Positions 7,877-19,094 of a stretch of DNA of 64,000 nt are shown here, piece after piece. The notes beneath the pieces are model-generated. The model ran no database searches, had not been told where the DNA came from, and saw only the letters and a program-made list of their open reading frames with translations. This stretch comes from Kribbella qitaiheensis (lineage in GTDB: Bacteria; Actinomycetota; Actinomycetes; Propionibacteriales; Kribbellaceae): positions 2,852,001 through 2,916,000 of the forward strand of contig NZ_CP043661.1 in NCBI RefSeq assembly GCF_014217565.1, written 5' to 3'. The first letter of the stretch is position 1, and every line of letters starts with the position of its first letter. A program made the position numbers and the translations under genes.

Positions 7877-8893
7877 CTAACGGGCCAGATACTTGCGGAT
7901 GTCGTCGGCCACCTGGGCACGCGTCGCCATCTGGTACTTCTTCAGGATCGCGCTCAGATGCGTCTTCACGGTGTTCAGGCTGATCCCGAGCTCGGCGGCG
8001 AGCTGATCGTTGTCCAGGCCGTCGACCAGGAGCACCGCGACACCTTGCTGGGCCTTGGTCAGACTCGCATACCGCTGCTCAGGCCCGAGATCGGTGTCCA
8101 GCATCATCTCGATCAGTTCGGACTGGATCTGCTCCGCGGCCTGGACCAGCCGGGTCAGATACTCCTGTACGACGGGGCTCGCGGCGGCCGGCTCCACCAT
8201 CGCCTCGCCGGCGATCTCCCGCAGCGTCCCGATCCGGTGCGCCAGGTACTCCATCACGTGGTCCGAGGTGAGCAGGTTCGGCACACCGTCACCCGCGGGC
8301 AACCGGCGAAGTGCGTCCCGGTCCTCCACCTCACGGGTCAGCACCCGGGCCACCACTCCACAGATCCATTCGAACGCGCGGACCACGTTGTCGTCGTACG
8401 TGTTCGGCTCGTAGGTGTGCATCGAGATCATGCCGAACAACTGGCCGTCCCCCGACGGCACCGGCCGGAAGAGTGGCACCGTTACCACATCTGCTGACTC
8501 GCGCTTCGAGTCACCGAATCGATGACCGGCCCGGAGTACGGCACCGTCGTCGTAGGCATAGCGGTAGGTCTGCCGGTGTTTGAGCAGCCACGCGGTCTGG
8601 CCGCTCGGCCCGAAGTTGTGGGTGTCCGGCTCCTCGTACTTGCCGGAGTCGAAGCCGTACGGATACCGCACCCGGCTGGTCCCCTGCAGGAAGCCGACAT
8701 AGAAGGTATCGACGGCGGCGATCTTGCCAACCACCGCGCGAACATAGTTGTAGAGGTTGTAGTGGTCGCCTCGGTAAAGCGCCTCGATCTTGTGATACGC
8801 CTCGCGCAGAATGATGGCGGTTTCGGCATCCACCCGCAGCGGAGCTGGCTTGTCTGCTTCCACGGCCGCGGACCCCCTCGTGTTCAGATCCAT
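7877..8893 (-). CDS. LuxR-type HTH regulator with GAF-like sensor
   Basis: 338 residues. Residues about 30-190 look like a GAF-type sensor (VGKIAAVDTFYVGFLQG, VTVPLFRPVPSGDGQLFGMI). A helical linker follows, then a C-terminal LuxR HTH (LTKAQQGVAVLLVDGLDNDQ, LAAELGISLNTVKTHLSAIL). There is no receiver domain and no visible kinase partner. It is probably a cytoplasmic one-component regulator; the targets are not evident. Confidence 0.85.
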   Translation of the reverse strand: MDLNTRGSAAVEADKPAPLRVDAETAIILREAYHKIEALYRGDHYNLYNYVRAVVGKIAAVDTFYVGFLQGTSRVRYPYGFDSGKYEEPDTHNFGPSGQTAWLLKHRQTYRYAYDDGAVLRAGHRFGDSKRESADVVTVPLFRPVPSGDGQLFGMISMHTYEPNTYDDNVVRAFEWICGVVARVLTREVEDRDALRRLPAGDGVPNLLTSDHVMEYLAHRIGTLREIAGEAMVEPAAASPVVQEYLTRLVQAAEQIQSELIEMMLDTDLGPEQRYASLTKAQQGVAVLLVDGLDNDQLAAELGISLNTVKTHLSAILKKYQMATRAQVADDIRKYLAR

Positions 8894-8916
8894 TCTGAAC
8901 TATGCCGAGGTCACGC

Positions 8917-9859
8917 TCAGTTGCCAAGACCTCGGGGCCTGAGACGGTGCCAGCTGGGATCGTCGGACCAGATGGACAGCGGGTCGACGTACGGGCGGAG
9001 CAGGGTGGTGAGTTCGGCGTCGTCGGTGCCGTTCAGCTGGTCCGAGGCGATCTTGCGGGCGACGCCGGCGAGGAAGTCCGCGACCTGGACGCGGGGATGC
9101 GAGAAGGACTCGACCAGTTCCAGCTCGGCCAGGTTGCCAGTCAGCTGCCTCAGCTGGCCGATCCGGTCGGGCGAGAGCGTGGTCTGGCGGTCGTGGGCGA
9201 TCGCGACGGTCCGGTCTGGTCCGCCCCAGTATTCGATCGCGCGCACGATGGCAGGCATCAGGGGATCCAGTGGCGGGATCGCCCGGGGATCCTCGAACAG
9301 GCTCGCACGCAGCGGATCGGCGTACGGCCGGGAGGCTTTCAGCGGCTCGAGATCGGCGAGAGGGAGCGCATCGAGGGCTTGGTAGAACGACTCGACCGGG
9401 TGTGGTCGCCTCCGGGAGATCCTTGGCGCGGAGGAGGTTGTTCGCCGTGGCGAGGAAGGCATCCCATTCCGGTCCCCCGGTACTGCGGCCCGCGGCGTAC
9501 AGGCTGTCTGCCAGGCTGCCGTCGGCGCTCGTGAGGAAGCCGACCAGCCTGGAGACGAGGAAGTAGGCCTTGTCCACGAGGTGCACCTGGGCCTGTCCCA
9601 ACAGCGGTCCCGACGGGCCGAGCAACCAGATGAGCACCGGGCGATGCTTGGACCGGAGTACATGGTTGGCCTTGTACTCCGTGGCAGGTGAGCGGATCCG
9701 CTCGCGGAGCTCCTTGATGCAGCGTGCCGCGTTCTCCTCGTCGAGCAGGACGGCGGCGTGCGCGAACACGTCCGTCACCCCACCGATCAGCTTCTCCCCT
9801 TCGTACCCGGACTCGTCACAGGCGATCTCCACGGGAGACTGCTCGGATCGGCCGGTCAC
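8917..9859 (-). pseudogene. DUF3800 protein, split by a single-base frameshift
   Basis: The first frame starts at GTG 9859 with the DUF3800 hallmark IACDESGYEGE and runs through KANHVLRSKHR and LVDKAYFLVSRL to LLRAKDLPEATT. The homologous protein then continues in another frame from PVESFYQALDALPLADLEP to the family's C-terminal motif VQVADFLAGVARKI and ends at 8917. Removing one C from the ccc at about 9398-9400 restores a roughly 313-residue protein. DUF3800 has an RNase H-like fold and is common in mobile and defence regions. This is either a real lesion or a sequencing error. Confidence 0.75.
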
Positions 9860-9904
9860 GGCACGACTCTCTCACCGAACAGGGCCGTCGTACACGCAGA
9901 AAAA

Positions 9905-9929
9905 CGCCGCTCCCGGATCGGGAGCGGCG
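9905..9929 (-). terminator. Hairpin with T-tract on the minus strand
   Basis: cgccgctccc / gggagcggcg arms (10 bp) around a 5-base loop. On the minus strand the hairpin is followed by TTTTT (9900-9904). It would stop minus-strand transcription coming from the UvrA-like gene side before it enters the DUF3800 gene. Confidence 0.55.
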
Positions 9930-10323
9930 GCCGCGGGTGATGCGGGACTTGTCCACCTATCGAGCTCACCACCAGATTGAGCCCGTTCTACTGGATTCCT
10001 CTCTCTGCCGGCCGAGGCGCCCTCCCAGGACCTCCACCGGACTACATCACCCGCGGCCACTCTCCGGACGCCTGTCAGTCGAGCCCCTGTCAGCCGATCC
10101 CGCGCCCCCACGTGATCTGCTTTCCCCCCCGACATACCCCCCGGCGTCCACCCAAGAGTCGCACTCCCCGTCGCCGGTTGCCTATCGCCCACCGCATGAC
10201 CTTGAACGCTCACGCACCTCACTCCAGGGATGAGGTCCAAGCCCACGCCCCGCCATCCCCGCCAATCTATTTCTGAATCTCCAGGAATAGTGGCGGGAAA
10301 TGACCTCCCGACATCGGTTGGAT
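9930..10323. other. Intergenic, no supported gene
   Basis: C-rich sequence downstream of the UvrA-like gene. The reading frames across it have implausible composition (Pro/Arg/Ser rich on both strands) and no recognisable domain. I see nothing further. Confidence 0.4.
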
Positions 10324-12690
<2,367 letters not shown>

Positions 12691-12722
12691 CATCTCTCCA
12701 TCTGTCGTGCGGAACGGCAAGC

Positions 12723-13064
12723 CTAGTGCGGGTCCTGCACCAGCCCGAGAACATTTCCGTCGGCATCGGTGAAGGTGGCCACCAGGCGGCCCTCCGCGAC
12801 ATCGCGCGGCGCGTCCTTCACGGTGGCCCCGGCAGCGGTCACCTCGGCCAACTTCGCCTCGATGTCCGCCACATGCCAGTACGACACCGGCGAGGTCATG
12901 TCCTCACCCGGCACCAGGCCGATGTGCTGCCCCTCCACATCAAACCCCACGTAGTACTTCGAATCCGTCTGCGGCTCGATCCCGAGCAACGCGGTGTAGA
13001 TCGCCTTCGCCTTCTCCAGATCCGTCACCGGGTGCAACACGGTCTTGATTCCCTCAGTACTCAC
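12723..13064 (-). CDS. VOC (glyoxalase/bleomycin-resistance fold) protein
   Basis: 113 residues with two beta-alpha-beta-beta-beta halves: LHPVTDLEKAKAIYTALLGI and YVGFDVEGQHIGLVP in the first, WHVADIEAKLAEVTAAGATV and ATFTDADGNVLGLVQDP in the second. GTG at 13064 follows GGAG at good spacing. It lies directly upstream of the UvrA-like gene on the same strand (32 bp), so both may belong to one resistance operon. The ligand is unknown. Confidence 0.87.
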   Translation of the reverse strand: MSTEGIKTVLHPVTDLEKAKAIYTALLGIEPQTDSKYYVGFDVEGQHIGLVPGEDMTSPVSYWHVADIEAKLAEVTAAGATVKDAPRDVAEGRLVATFTDADGNVLGLVQDPH

Positions 13065-13197
13065 GATCACTCCAGTTTCGCTTGATTGCCTTCGACACGA
13101 CTCAAGCTATCCGCGCTCGCATCGCCGCCGCTTCTCGATTCCTGATCACTTCTCGGCCTACCCTGGCCTCCATCGCTATCAGCCTGCGGGAGGCTTC

Positions 13198-13761
13198 GTG
13201 CGCAAGCTCGTGCTCTACACCTTGATGTGCCTCGACGGTGCTGTCGACCACCCTCATCGGTACTTCACGCCGACCGAGAGAGCCGGCCAGCCGCCTGAGT
13301 TCGACGCCGTGATGGACGACCACGAGGCGAAGGTGATCGGCACCCAGGATGCGGTGCTGCTGGGCCGCAACATGTACGACGAGTGGTCGCAGTACTGGCC
13401 GACCGTCACGCAGCAACCGTTTGCCGACTTCATCAACACCGTCAAGAAGTACGTCGTCACCTCCACGCCCCTGTCGACCACTTGGCACAACTCCGAGGCA
13501 GTCGAGGGCCCGGTCGAAGACCTCGTCCAGGACCTCAAGGCCCAACCAGGCGGCGACATCGGCATCCACGGCAGCATCCGACTCGCCCAGTCCCTCCTCA
13601 ACGCGAACCTCGTCGACGAGCTACAACTGGTAGTCGCCCCAGCCGTCGGCTTCCCGGGCCGCCACCTCTTCGAGAATCCCACCGACATCCGCCGCCTGGC
13701 CCTGCGATCCGCCACCTCGACGCCCACCGGCAGCCTCCTCCTCACCTACCGCACCCCCTGA
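13198..13761 (+). CDS. Dihydrofolate reductase/RibD-C family oxidoreductase
   Basis: 187 residues. Family features are the N-terminal strand VRKLVLYTLMCLDGAVDHP, the LLGRNMYDEWSQYWP segment (the GR.TY region of RibD-C), KYVVTSTPL, GDIGIHGSIRLAQSLL and VDELQLVVAPAVGFPGRHLF. GTG at 13198 is preceded by GGGAGG. It probably uses NADPH; the substrate is unknown, as for most YyaP/YwjB-like proteins. Confidence 0.85.
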   Translation: MRKLVLYTLMCLDGAVDHPHRYFTPTERAGQPPEFDAVMDDHEAKVIGTQDAVLLGRNMYDEWSQYWPTVTQQPFADFINTVKKYVVTSTPLSTTWHNSEAVEGPVEDLVQDLKAQPGGDIGIHGSIRLAQSLLNANLVDELQLVVAPAVGFPGRHLFENPTDIRRLALRSATSTPTGSLLLTYRTP

Positions 13762-14308
13762 CCGGGCTCACTCGGTGACAGACGCCTCAGTGACTGTCGT
13801 CGACTGCTGGTCGACAGCGGACACTGCTGCGAACGACGGGCTCGGTCTCCACAGGCCGGCATCAGGAGTTCCCATCTTGCTGTACAGCCTGATCAGGCAC
13901 TCTGGAAGGAGCCCTGATCCCAACCCCGATAACGGGGGAACGCCCCTACCGGAGACCTGTCAACGGGTTCGTCAACTCCCGAGGTTCGGAGCCGTTGACG
14001 GGTTCGGCGGACGGGACTAGCGTCGGGAGTAATCCCCTTACCGGCATTGGCTTTGCGCGAGTGCGCATGGGTTGACCGGACGGGATTCACCGGGGACGGG
14101 GCCGGGGACGACCGCATCGCTTCTGCCACAGGGCGGTCGCGGCCCATGGATCGATCGGCGGCGAAGCATGGCCGAACCAGGACGTAGTGCCGTCGGGTTC
14201 GTGAGGCGGTGATGTCACTGGTCCGTTTGCCATCACACCTCACAGCAGGCCGTATCGCATGGCTCCACGACGTTCAACTGCGGAGCTTCCCGGAGAGGAG
14301 CACTACTC
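13762..14308. other. Long leader/intergenic region upstream of fdhA
   Basis: 547 bp without a credible gene. It contains an interrupted palindrome, gtcaacgg (13959-13966) with ccgttgac (13992-13999), and a related half-site (ggttgacc) near 14070. This could be a regulator-binding or leader structure for the downstream dehydrogenase. A GGAGAGGAG ribosome binding site lies near 14292-14300. Confidence 0.4.
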
Positions 14309-15523
14309 GTGCCAGGCAACAGGGCAGTTATTTACAAGGGCCCGGGCAACGTGGCGGTCGAGACGATCGACTACCCGAGCCTGGAACTCAAGGACGGCCC
14401 AGGGGTCAACCCCGCCAACGTAGGACGCAAGGTCAACCACGGCGCGATCCTCAGGGTCGTCGCCAGCAACATCTGCGGCAGCGACCAGCACATGGTCCGC
14501 GGCCGTACGACGGCCCCATCAGGACTGCCTCTCGGCCACGAGATCACCGGTGAGGTGGTGGAGACCGGCCCGGACGTCGAGTTCATCAAGGTCGGCGATC
14601 TGGTGTCGGTCCCGTTCAACATCGCCTGCGGGCGATGCATCAACTGCAAGGAGGGCAAGACCGGCGTCTGCCTGAACGTGAATCCGGACCGGCCGGGGTC
14701 GGCCTACGGATATGTCGATATGGGCGGCTGGGTCGGCGGCCAGGCGGAGTACGCGTTGGTGCCGTACGCCGACTGGAACCTGCTGAAGTTCCCCGACAAG
14801 GACCAGGCGCTCGCGAAGATCCGCGACCTGACGATGCTGTCGGACATCTTCCCCACCGGGTACCACGGCTGCGTCACCGCTGGGGTCGGGCCCGGTTCGA
14901 CCGTCTACATCGCAGGGGCCGGACCGGTCGGCCTGGCCGCGGCCACCTCGGCGTTCCTGCTGGGTGCGGCGGTCGTGATCGTCGCCGATCTGCAGCAGGA
15001 AAGGCTTGAGCAGGCCCGCAGTTTCGGCTGCGAGACGATAGATGTCTCAGCCGGCGAGCCGCGGGATCAGATCGAACAGATCCTCGGTGAACCTGAGGTC
15101 GACTGCGCCGTCGACGCTGTCGGGTTCGAGGCACACGGTCACGGCACCGACGCCCGGACCGAACGTCCAGCGACCGTGCTCAACACAGTCATGGAGGTCA
15201 CCCGAGCCGGTGGCGCGGTCGGCATCCCCGGGCTCTATGTCACCGGGGATCCCGGCGCAGGTGACGATGCCGCGAAGACCGGTTCGCTGTCGATCCGGCT
15301 GGGCCTCGGCTGGGCGAAGTCGCTGTCGTTCACGACTGGGCAATGCCCGGTCATGCGCTACAACCGCCACCTGATGAAAGCGATCCTGCACGACCGCACG
15401 CAGATCGCGAAGAACGTGAATGCCACGGTCATCCCGCTGGACCAGGCACCGCAGGGATACGCCGAGTTCGACAAGGGCGCGGCTCGCAAGTACGTGCTCG
15501 ATCCGCACGGAATGATCAGCTGA
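14309..15523 (+). CDS. fdhA: Glutathione-independent formaldehyde dehydrogenase (zinc alcohol dehydrogenase family)
   Basis: 404 residues. Catalytic zinc ligands are in VASNICGSDQHM and LPLGHEITGEV. Structural zinc cysteines are in FNIACGRCINCKEGKTGVC. The Rossmann motif is VYIAGAGPVGLAAA. The inserted block (NPDRPGSAYGYVDMGGWVGG) and the C-terminal segment (QCPVMRYNRHLMKAI) are typical of the Pseudomonas FdhA formaldehyde dismutase/dehydrogenase group with tightly bound NAD. The start is GTG 14309. It oxidises or dismutates formaldehyde in the cytoplasm. It appears to be single-gene, with a terminator hairpin downstream. Confidence 0.92.
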   Translation: MPGNRAVIYKGPGNVAVETIDYPSLELKDGPGVNPANVGRKVNHGAILRVVASNICGSDQHMVRGRTTAPSGLPLGHEITGEVVETGPDVEFIKVGDLVSVPFNIACGRCINCKEGKTGVCLNVNPDRPGSAYGYVDMGGWVGGQAEYALVPYADWNLLKFPDKDQALAKIRDLTMLSDIFPTGYHGCVTAGVGPGSTVYIAGAGPVGLAAATSAFLLGAAVVIVADLQQERLEQARSFGCETIDVSAGEPRDQIEQILGEPEVDCAVDAVGFEAHGHGTDARTERPATVLNTVMEVTRAGGAVGIPGLYVTGDPGAGDDAAKTGSLSIRLGLGWAKSLSFTTGQCPVMRYNRHLMKAILHDRTQIAKNVNATVIPLDQAPQGYAEFDKGAARKYVLDPHGMIS

Positions 15524-15539
15524 TCACACCGGGCACCTG

Positions 15540-15570
15540 ACGGGAGCAGGGTCACCGGCCCGGCTCCCGT
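15540..15570 (+). terminator. Hairpin downstream of fdhA
   Basis: acgggagc (15540-15547) pairs perfectly with gctcccgt (15563-15570), followed by cgttctt. It lies 17 bp after the fdhA stop and is a plausible intrinsic terminator. Confidence 0.6.
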
Positions 15571-15747
15571 CGTTCTTGCTCGCGGAGTGCCCGCTGGACC
15601 ACGACGGCGTACACGCCTTGGGCATCGGCTCGAGCCGGCTGCGCTGGGAGCATGAGCCCGATCACGCTCCGCACATGCTTTCCTAACCCGGACTGATTAC
15701 ACCGGACGGTGCGCGCCGGGTCGGCGGCGCGCACCGTCGACGGGTGG

Positions 15748-17241
15748 CTACTGCACAGCCTTCAGGGCGTCCACCTCACCCGATCCGTAGAAGCTGTTGT
15801 GGCCGCTGCCACCCTGGCAAGTCTGCGGCGCACCACTGTTCTGCGGGAACGCCGCGTAGATGGACGTGTCAGGGCAACTCAGCGCGTTGGTCGCGCCTTG
15901 CAGGGCGGCCGAGAGCTGACCTGAGGTCATCGCGCGGTGTGCACTGAGCAACAGCGCCGCGACGCCGCTGGCATGCGGAGACGCCATCGAAGTGCCTTGC
16001 AGGTAGCAGTACTTCGCGCCGTTCTCGACCACCAACCGGCGCGGCAGGCAGATGGTCCCGACGCTTGAGAACGTCGAGAGGACCCGCCCGTTCGGTGCGT
16101 CGGCGGTCAACTGCAGGATCGAGTCGCCACCTGGCGCGGCGACGTCGGCGGACGACGTTCCGTACGAGGAGTAGAACGACTTGAGCCGCTTGTTGCCGGT
16201 CGCCGTCACACCGACCACCCCTGGTACCTCTACCGGCACCACGGCGCACGCGTTGGTGACATCGCGCTCGACCGAGGAGTTCGGTGGGAAGTCCGGGCTG
16301 ACCACGTCGGTAGTCGGATGGGTGAGGTCTGTGCTCTCGTTACCCTCGGCCGCGACGACGAGTACGCCGTTGTGCTGGGCGTAGCCGATGGCCCGCCGCT
16401 CGGCGTTCCAGATCGCCCGCTGCCCGGCGTCGTTGCGGCAGTTGAACAGCCACGGGTCGGCAAAGTAGCTGTTGTTCGTGACGTCGATCCCGTGGGTGGC
16501 GGCCCACACGAAAGAGCAGATGACCATCTCGGGGAAGAAGAAGCCGTCGTCGTTGCTCGACTTGATCCCCGCGATGGAGACGTTCGGCGCCACCCCGACG
16601 ATGCCGGTACCATTGGCCGCGGCCGCGATGGTGCCGGCGGTGTGCGTACCGTGCCCGTTCTTGTCGTTGCCCACGGCAAGGGGTTGCGGAGTTCCGCTGG
16701 AGCAGTCGGTACTGCGCGACGCGTCGTAGTTGGGCGCCAGATCCGGGTGGGTGAAGTCGAGCCCGGTGTCGATGTCACCGACAACGACCGACCTGATTCC
16801 TGAATTGATCGCGTGCGCCTGCGGGACGTTGATCTGCCGCATGTCCCATTGCAGGCCGGACAGCGAGTCGCCCCACGTCGCAGCCGCCGCGGCTACCGGC
16901 TGCTCGCTCGACGTGTCCGTGACTTTGGTGGCGAACTGACCGGTGGCGACAGCACTGTCGACCCCCCGGCTGCGGCCAACCGCTGCCGAGAAGTCACTGC
17001 GCGACGAGCGAGCAACCACTACGCCGATCGCCGAATAGTCGGCAACCAACGTGCCCCCGGCGGACTCGACAGCCTTCTGTGCGCCGGTGGTCCTGGCGCC
17101 CGCCGTGTAGAGGACGAGATAGGTGGACTGGACTCCAGTGTCTGCCGCCGCAGCAGGTGCCGCCAGGCTACCCCCTGCGAGCGCAACGAGTCCGACGGCA
17201 ACGAATGCCCTGCGGATCCGGTAAATCGATGTACGGCTCAC
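15748..17241 (-). CDS. Secreted S8 family serine peptidase (subtilase)
   Basis: 497 residues. GTG at 17241 sits after AAGGAGGAAACC. A signal peptide (RRAFVAVGLVALAGGSLAAP) is followed by an inhibitor-I9-like propeptide (STYLVLYTAGARTTGAQKAV). The catalytic triad is Asp in VVVGDIDTGLDFTHPD, His in NGHGTHTAGTIAAAANG and Ser in GTSMASPHASGVAALLL; the oxyanion Asn is in VVAAEGNES. Several Cys could form disulfides, as expected for an extracellular enzyme. The family hydrolyses proteins; the target is not apparent. Confidence 0.92.
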   Translation of the reverse strand: MSRTSIYRIRRAFVAVGLVALAGGSLAAPAAAADTGVQSTYLVLYTAGARTTGAQKAVESAGGTLVADYSAIGVVVARSSRSDFSAAVGRSRGVDSAVATGQFATKVTDTSSEQPVAAAAATWGDSLSGLQWDMRQINVPQAHAINSGIRSVVVGDIDTGLDFTHPDLAPNYDASRSTDCSSGTPQPLAVGNDKNGHGTHTAGTIAAAANGTGIVGVAPNVSIAGIKSSNDDGFFFPEMVICSFVWAATHGIDVTNNSYFADPWLFNCRNDAGQRAIWNAERRAIGYAQHNGVLVVAAEGNESTDLTHPTTDVVSPDFPPNSSVERDVTNACAVVPVEVPGVVGVTATGNKRLKSFYSSYGTSSADVAAPGGDSILQLTADAPNGRVLSTFSSVGTICLPRRLVVENGAKYCYLQGTSMASPHASGVAALLLSAHRAMTSGQLSAALQGATNALSCPDTSIYAAFPQNSGAPQTCQGGSGHNSFYGSGEVDALKAVQ

Positions 17242-17481
17242 GGTTTCCTCCTTGGTCGACCTGTTGGTCTCTCCGTGTGCCGCGGGCCGGCTTACCCCAG
17301 GCGCCATGCTCTCGGTGGCCGGATCATAGATCTCGTCCCTCCGCCCAGCGCAAGAGCGGAGGGCCGATCAAAGATTGAAGAGGCCCCACAGTGCCGCCTC
17401 GTTCGTCGGGTATCGACGCTGGGGAGGGGCAGGAGTAGCGTCCGAAGGGATCCGAACCACATCCCCTGAAAGGAGCCAGCC

Positions 17482-18090
17482 ATGTTTGTCCAGGTGATTC
17501 AAGGACAGGTAGCCGACCCAGAGCAAGCACGGGCAGCGCTCGACAAATGGGCGCAGGAATTGGCGCCCGGCGCTGAGGGCTGGCTCGGTAGTACAGCGGG
17601 AGTGACGGAGGACGGCAGATTCATCGCGCTCGCCCGCTTCGAATCCGCGGAGGCGGCCCAGCAGAACAACGACCGGCCGGAGCAGGACGCCTGGTGGGCG
17701 GAGACCTCCAGGCTGTTCTCGGGTGACGCCACCTTCCGCGACAGCACCGACGTCCTGGTCGACTCCACCGGCGATCCCGAGAGCGCCGGGTTCGTCCAGG
17801 TCATGCAGGGACGCGGCACCGATCCTGATCGGGCCCGAGAGTTGATGTCACAGGACTCGGATGCCTGGGCCGCCTTCCGCCCCGACCTCATCGGCAGCCT
17901 CGTGGCCCAACACGAGGCCGGTGCGTACACCATGGCGATGTACTTCACCTCCGAGGAGGATGCGCGTGAGGGCGAAGGCAAGGAGCCGCCACTGGAACTG
18001 AAGGCGCAGATGGAAGAGATGAACAAGCTCAGCATCGGCGTACCGGACTTCTTCGATCTGAAGCGACCGTGGCTCTACTCTCCGCGGTAA
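17482..18090 (+). CDS. Tandem dimeric alpha/beta-barrel (ABM-like) protein
   Basis: 202 residues made of two ferredoxin-like halves that echo each other: MFVQVIQGQVADPEQARAAL and FVQVMQGRGTDPDRARELM. Each continues with an ALARFESAEAAQ or MAMYFTSEEDAR strand-helix. This is the antibiotic-biosynthesis-monooxygenase/Dabb-like duplication. AAGGAG lies 7 bp before the ATG. The function is unknown. Confidence 0.75.
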   Translation: MFVQVIQGQVADPEQARAALDKWAQELAPGAEGWLGSTAGVTEDGRFIALARFESAEAAQQNNDRPEQDAWWAETSRLFSGDATFRDSTDVLVDSTGDPESAGFVQVMQGRGTDPDRARELMSQDSDAWAAFRPDLIGSLVAQHEAGAYTMAMYFTSEEDAREGEGKEPPLELKAQMEEMNKLSIGVPDFFDLKRPWLYSPR

Positions 18091-18174
18091 GAGCTCGGCG
18101 GGAGCCTGGCCGGGCTGGCCTGTGAGAAAGGTCGCTGCTGCTTTGCTGCCGCGCCGGATGGAGAAGGCCCCCCG

Positions 18175-18479
18175 ATGACTCGGAAAGGGCCTCTGACCTG
18201 GGTGGACCTGCGGGGACCGCATTACAACACAAACGCGCAGGTCAGGGACCTGGAGCGGCTCGTCAAACAACTGCCGAAGCAAAACTCGTCACCCGAACCA
18301 GCCACAGCACCGCGGAAACGACCCCGGACAGCCAAGCAACTCAACGCCGAGCAGGCGGCACAGCTGATCGCCGGCTACCAGGCCGGAGCCAAATTGCGGG
18401 AGCTTGGCCGGCAGTTCGGCATCCACCCGGAGACAGCGGGGTTGATCCTGCGACGAAACGGGATCGAAATACGCCGGAG
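18175..18479 (+). pseudogene. Tandem-HTH repeat gene, copy 1 (3'-truncated)
   Basis: Starts MTRKGPLTWVDLRGPHYN, then TNAQVRDLERLVKQLPK, RPRTAKQLNAEQAAQLIAG and the first HTH, LRELGRQFGIHPETAGLILR. It breaks off after EIRRRGQL where the second HTH should begin, and the next bases belong to a transporter gene. The same family occurs at 29.8, 33.4, 41.9 and 49.0 kb. These tandem HTH units resemble the C-terminal DNA-binding tails of actinobacterial serine recombinases. The start bears an imperfect aggccc/gggcct hairpin (18165-18192). Confidence 0.7.
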
Positions 18480-18788
18480 GGGACAGCTTCCTCGACTACC
18501 TGGCCACGGTCGGCCTGATCGCGCTGCTGCTCAACGTGATCAGCCTCGCCCTCGGGTACGTCGTCCCGCGGGCCGCGCGCCTCGGCGAACGCCAGTCCAT
18601 CGCCTGCGCGATGGAGATCGGCATTCACAACGCCACGCCGGCGCTCACCATCGCACTCAGCCCCGTCGCTGCTGAACAACAGCGAGATGTCCGTCCCGGT
18701 CGCCGTCTACGGCATCGTCATGTTCTTCCCCACCGCCCTCGTCGCCTACCTGCTGAGCAGGCGGACGACGAGGGTTGCGGTCAGCTAG
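18480..18788 (+). pseudogene. C-terminal remnant of a bile acid:sodium symporter family transporter
   Basis: The frame entering from the HTH repeat reads SFLDYLATVGLIALLLNVIS, LALGYVVPRAARLGERQS, IACAMEIGIHNATPALTIAL. It then continues one frame over as PSLLNNSEMSVPVAVYGIVM and ALVAYLLSRR, ending at 18788. These are the last transmembrane helices of a BASS-type transporter, including the GIHNATPAL signature segment. The 5' two thirds are absent and replaced by the repeat, and one further indel lies near 18660. Confidence 0.78.
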
Positions 18789-19081
18789 CCCAGGAGCCAG
18801 TCGAGGAAGCCGGCCGCGCCGAGGCGGGTGACGGCCGCCTCGGCGGTGGCGCGGCTGAGTTCGCCGACGACGATGACGTTGGCCTCGTAGAACAGGCCGC
18901 CGTTGTCCGTCTCGCCCGCGGCGTCCTGGGCGATCCGGTCCGGGTCGTAGACGATCACCGGGAAGGTGCGGTCACCGTAGCCGAGGTGACCGCCCATCAG
19001 CAGGCCGCGGTCCTCCACCTCGGACCAATCGAGGTTGTCGAAACCGTCCGGGGCGACGAGCCGCCAGCCTGCCTGGGTCAT
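18785..19081 (-). CDS. Candidate immunity protein for the RHS toxin
   Basis: A 98-residue acidic soluble protein (MTQAGWRLVAPDGFDNLDWS ... LGAAGFLDWLLG) with no signal peptide or membrane segment. It begins 13 bp after the stop of the RHS gene on the same strand, which is the standard place for the cognate immunity gene of a polymorphic toxin. I do not recognise a named immunity family, so the function rests on size, charge and position. Confidence 0.6.
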   Translation of the reverse strand: MTQAGWRLVAPDGFDNLDWSEVEDRGLLMGGHLGYGDRTFPVIVYDPDRIAQDAAGETDNGGLFYEANVIVVGELSRATAEAAVTRLGAAGFLDWLLG

Positions 19082-19094
19082 GTCTTCTCCTCAG

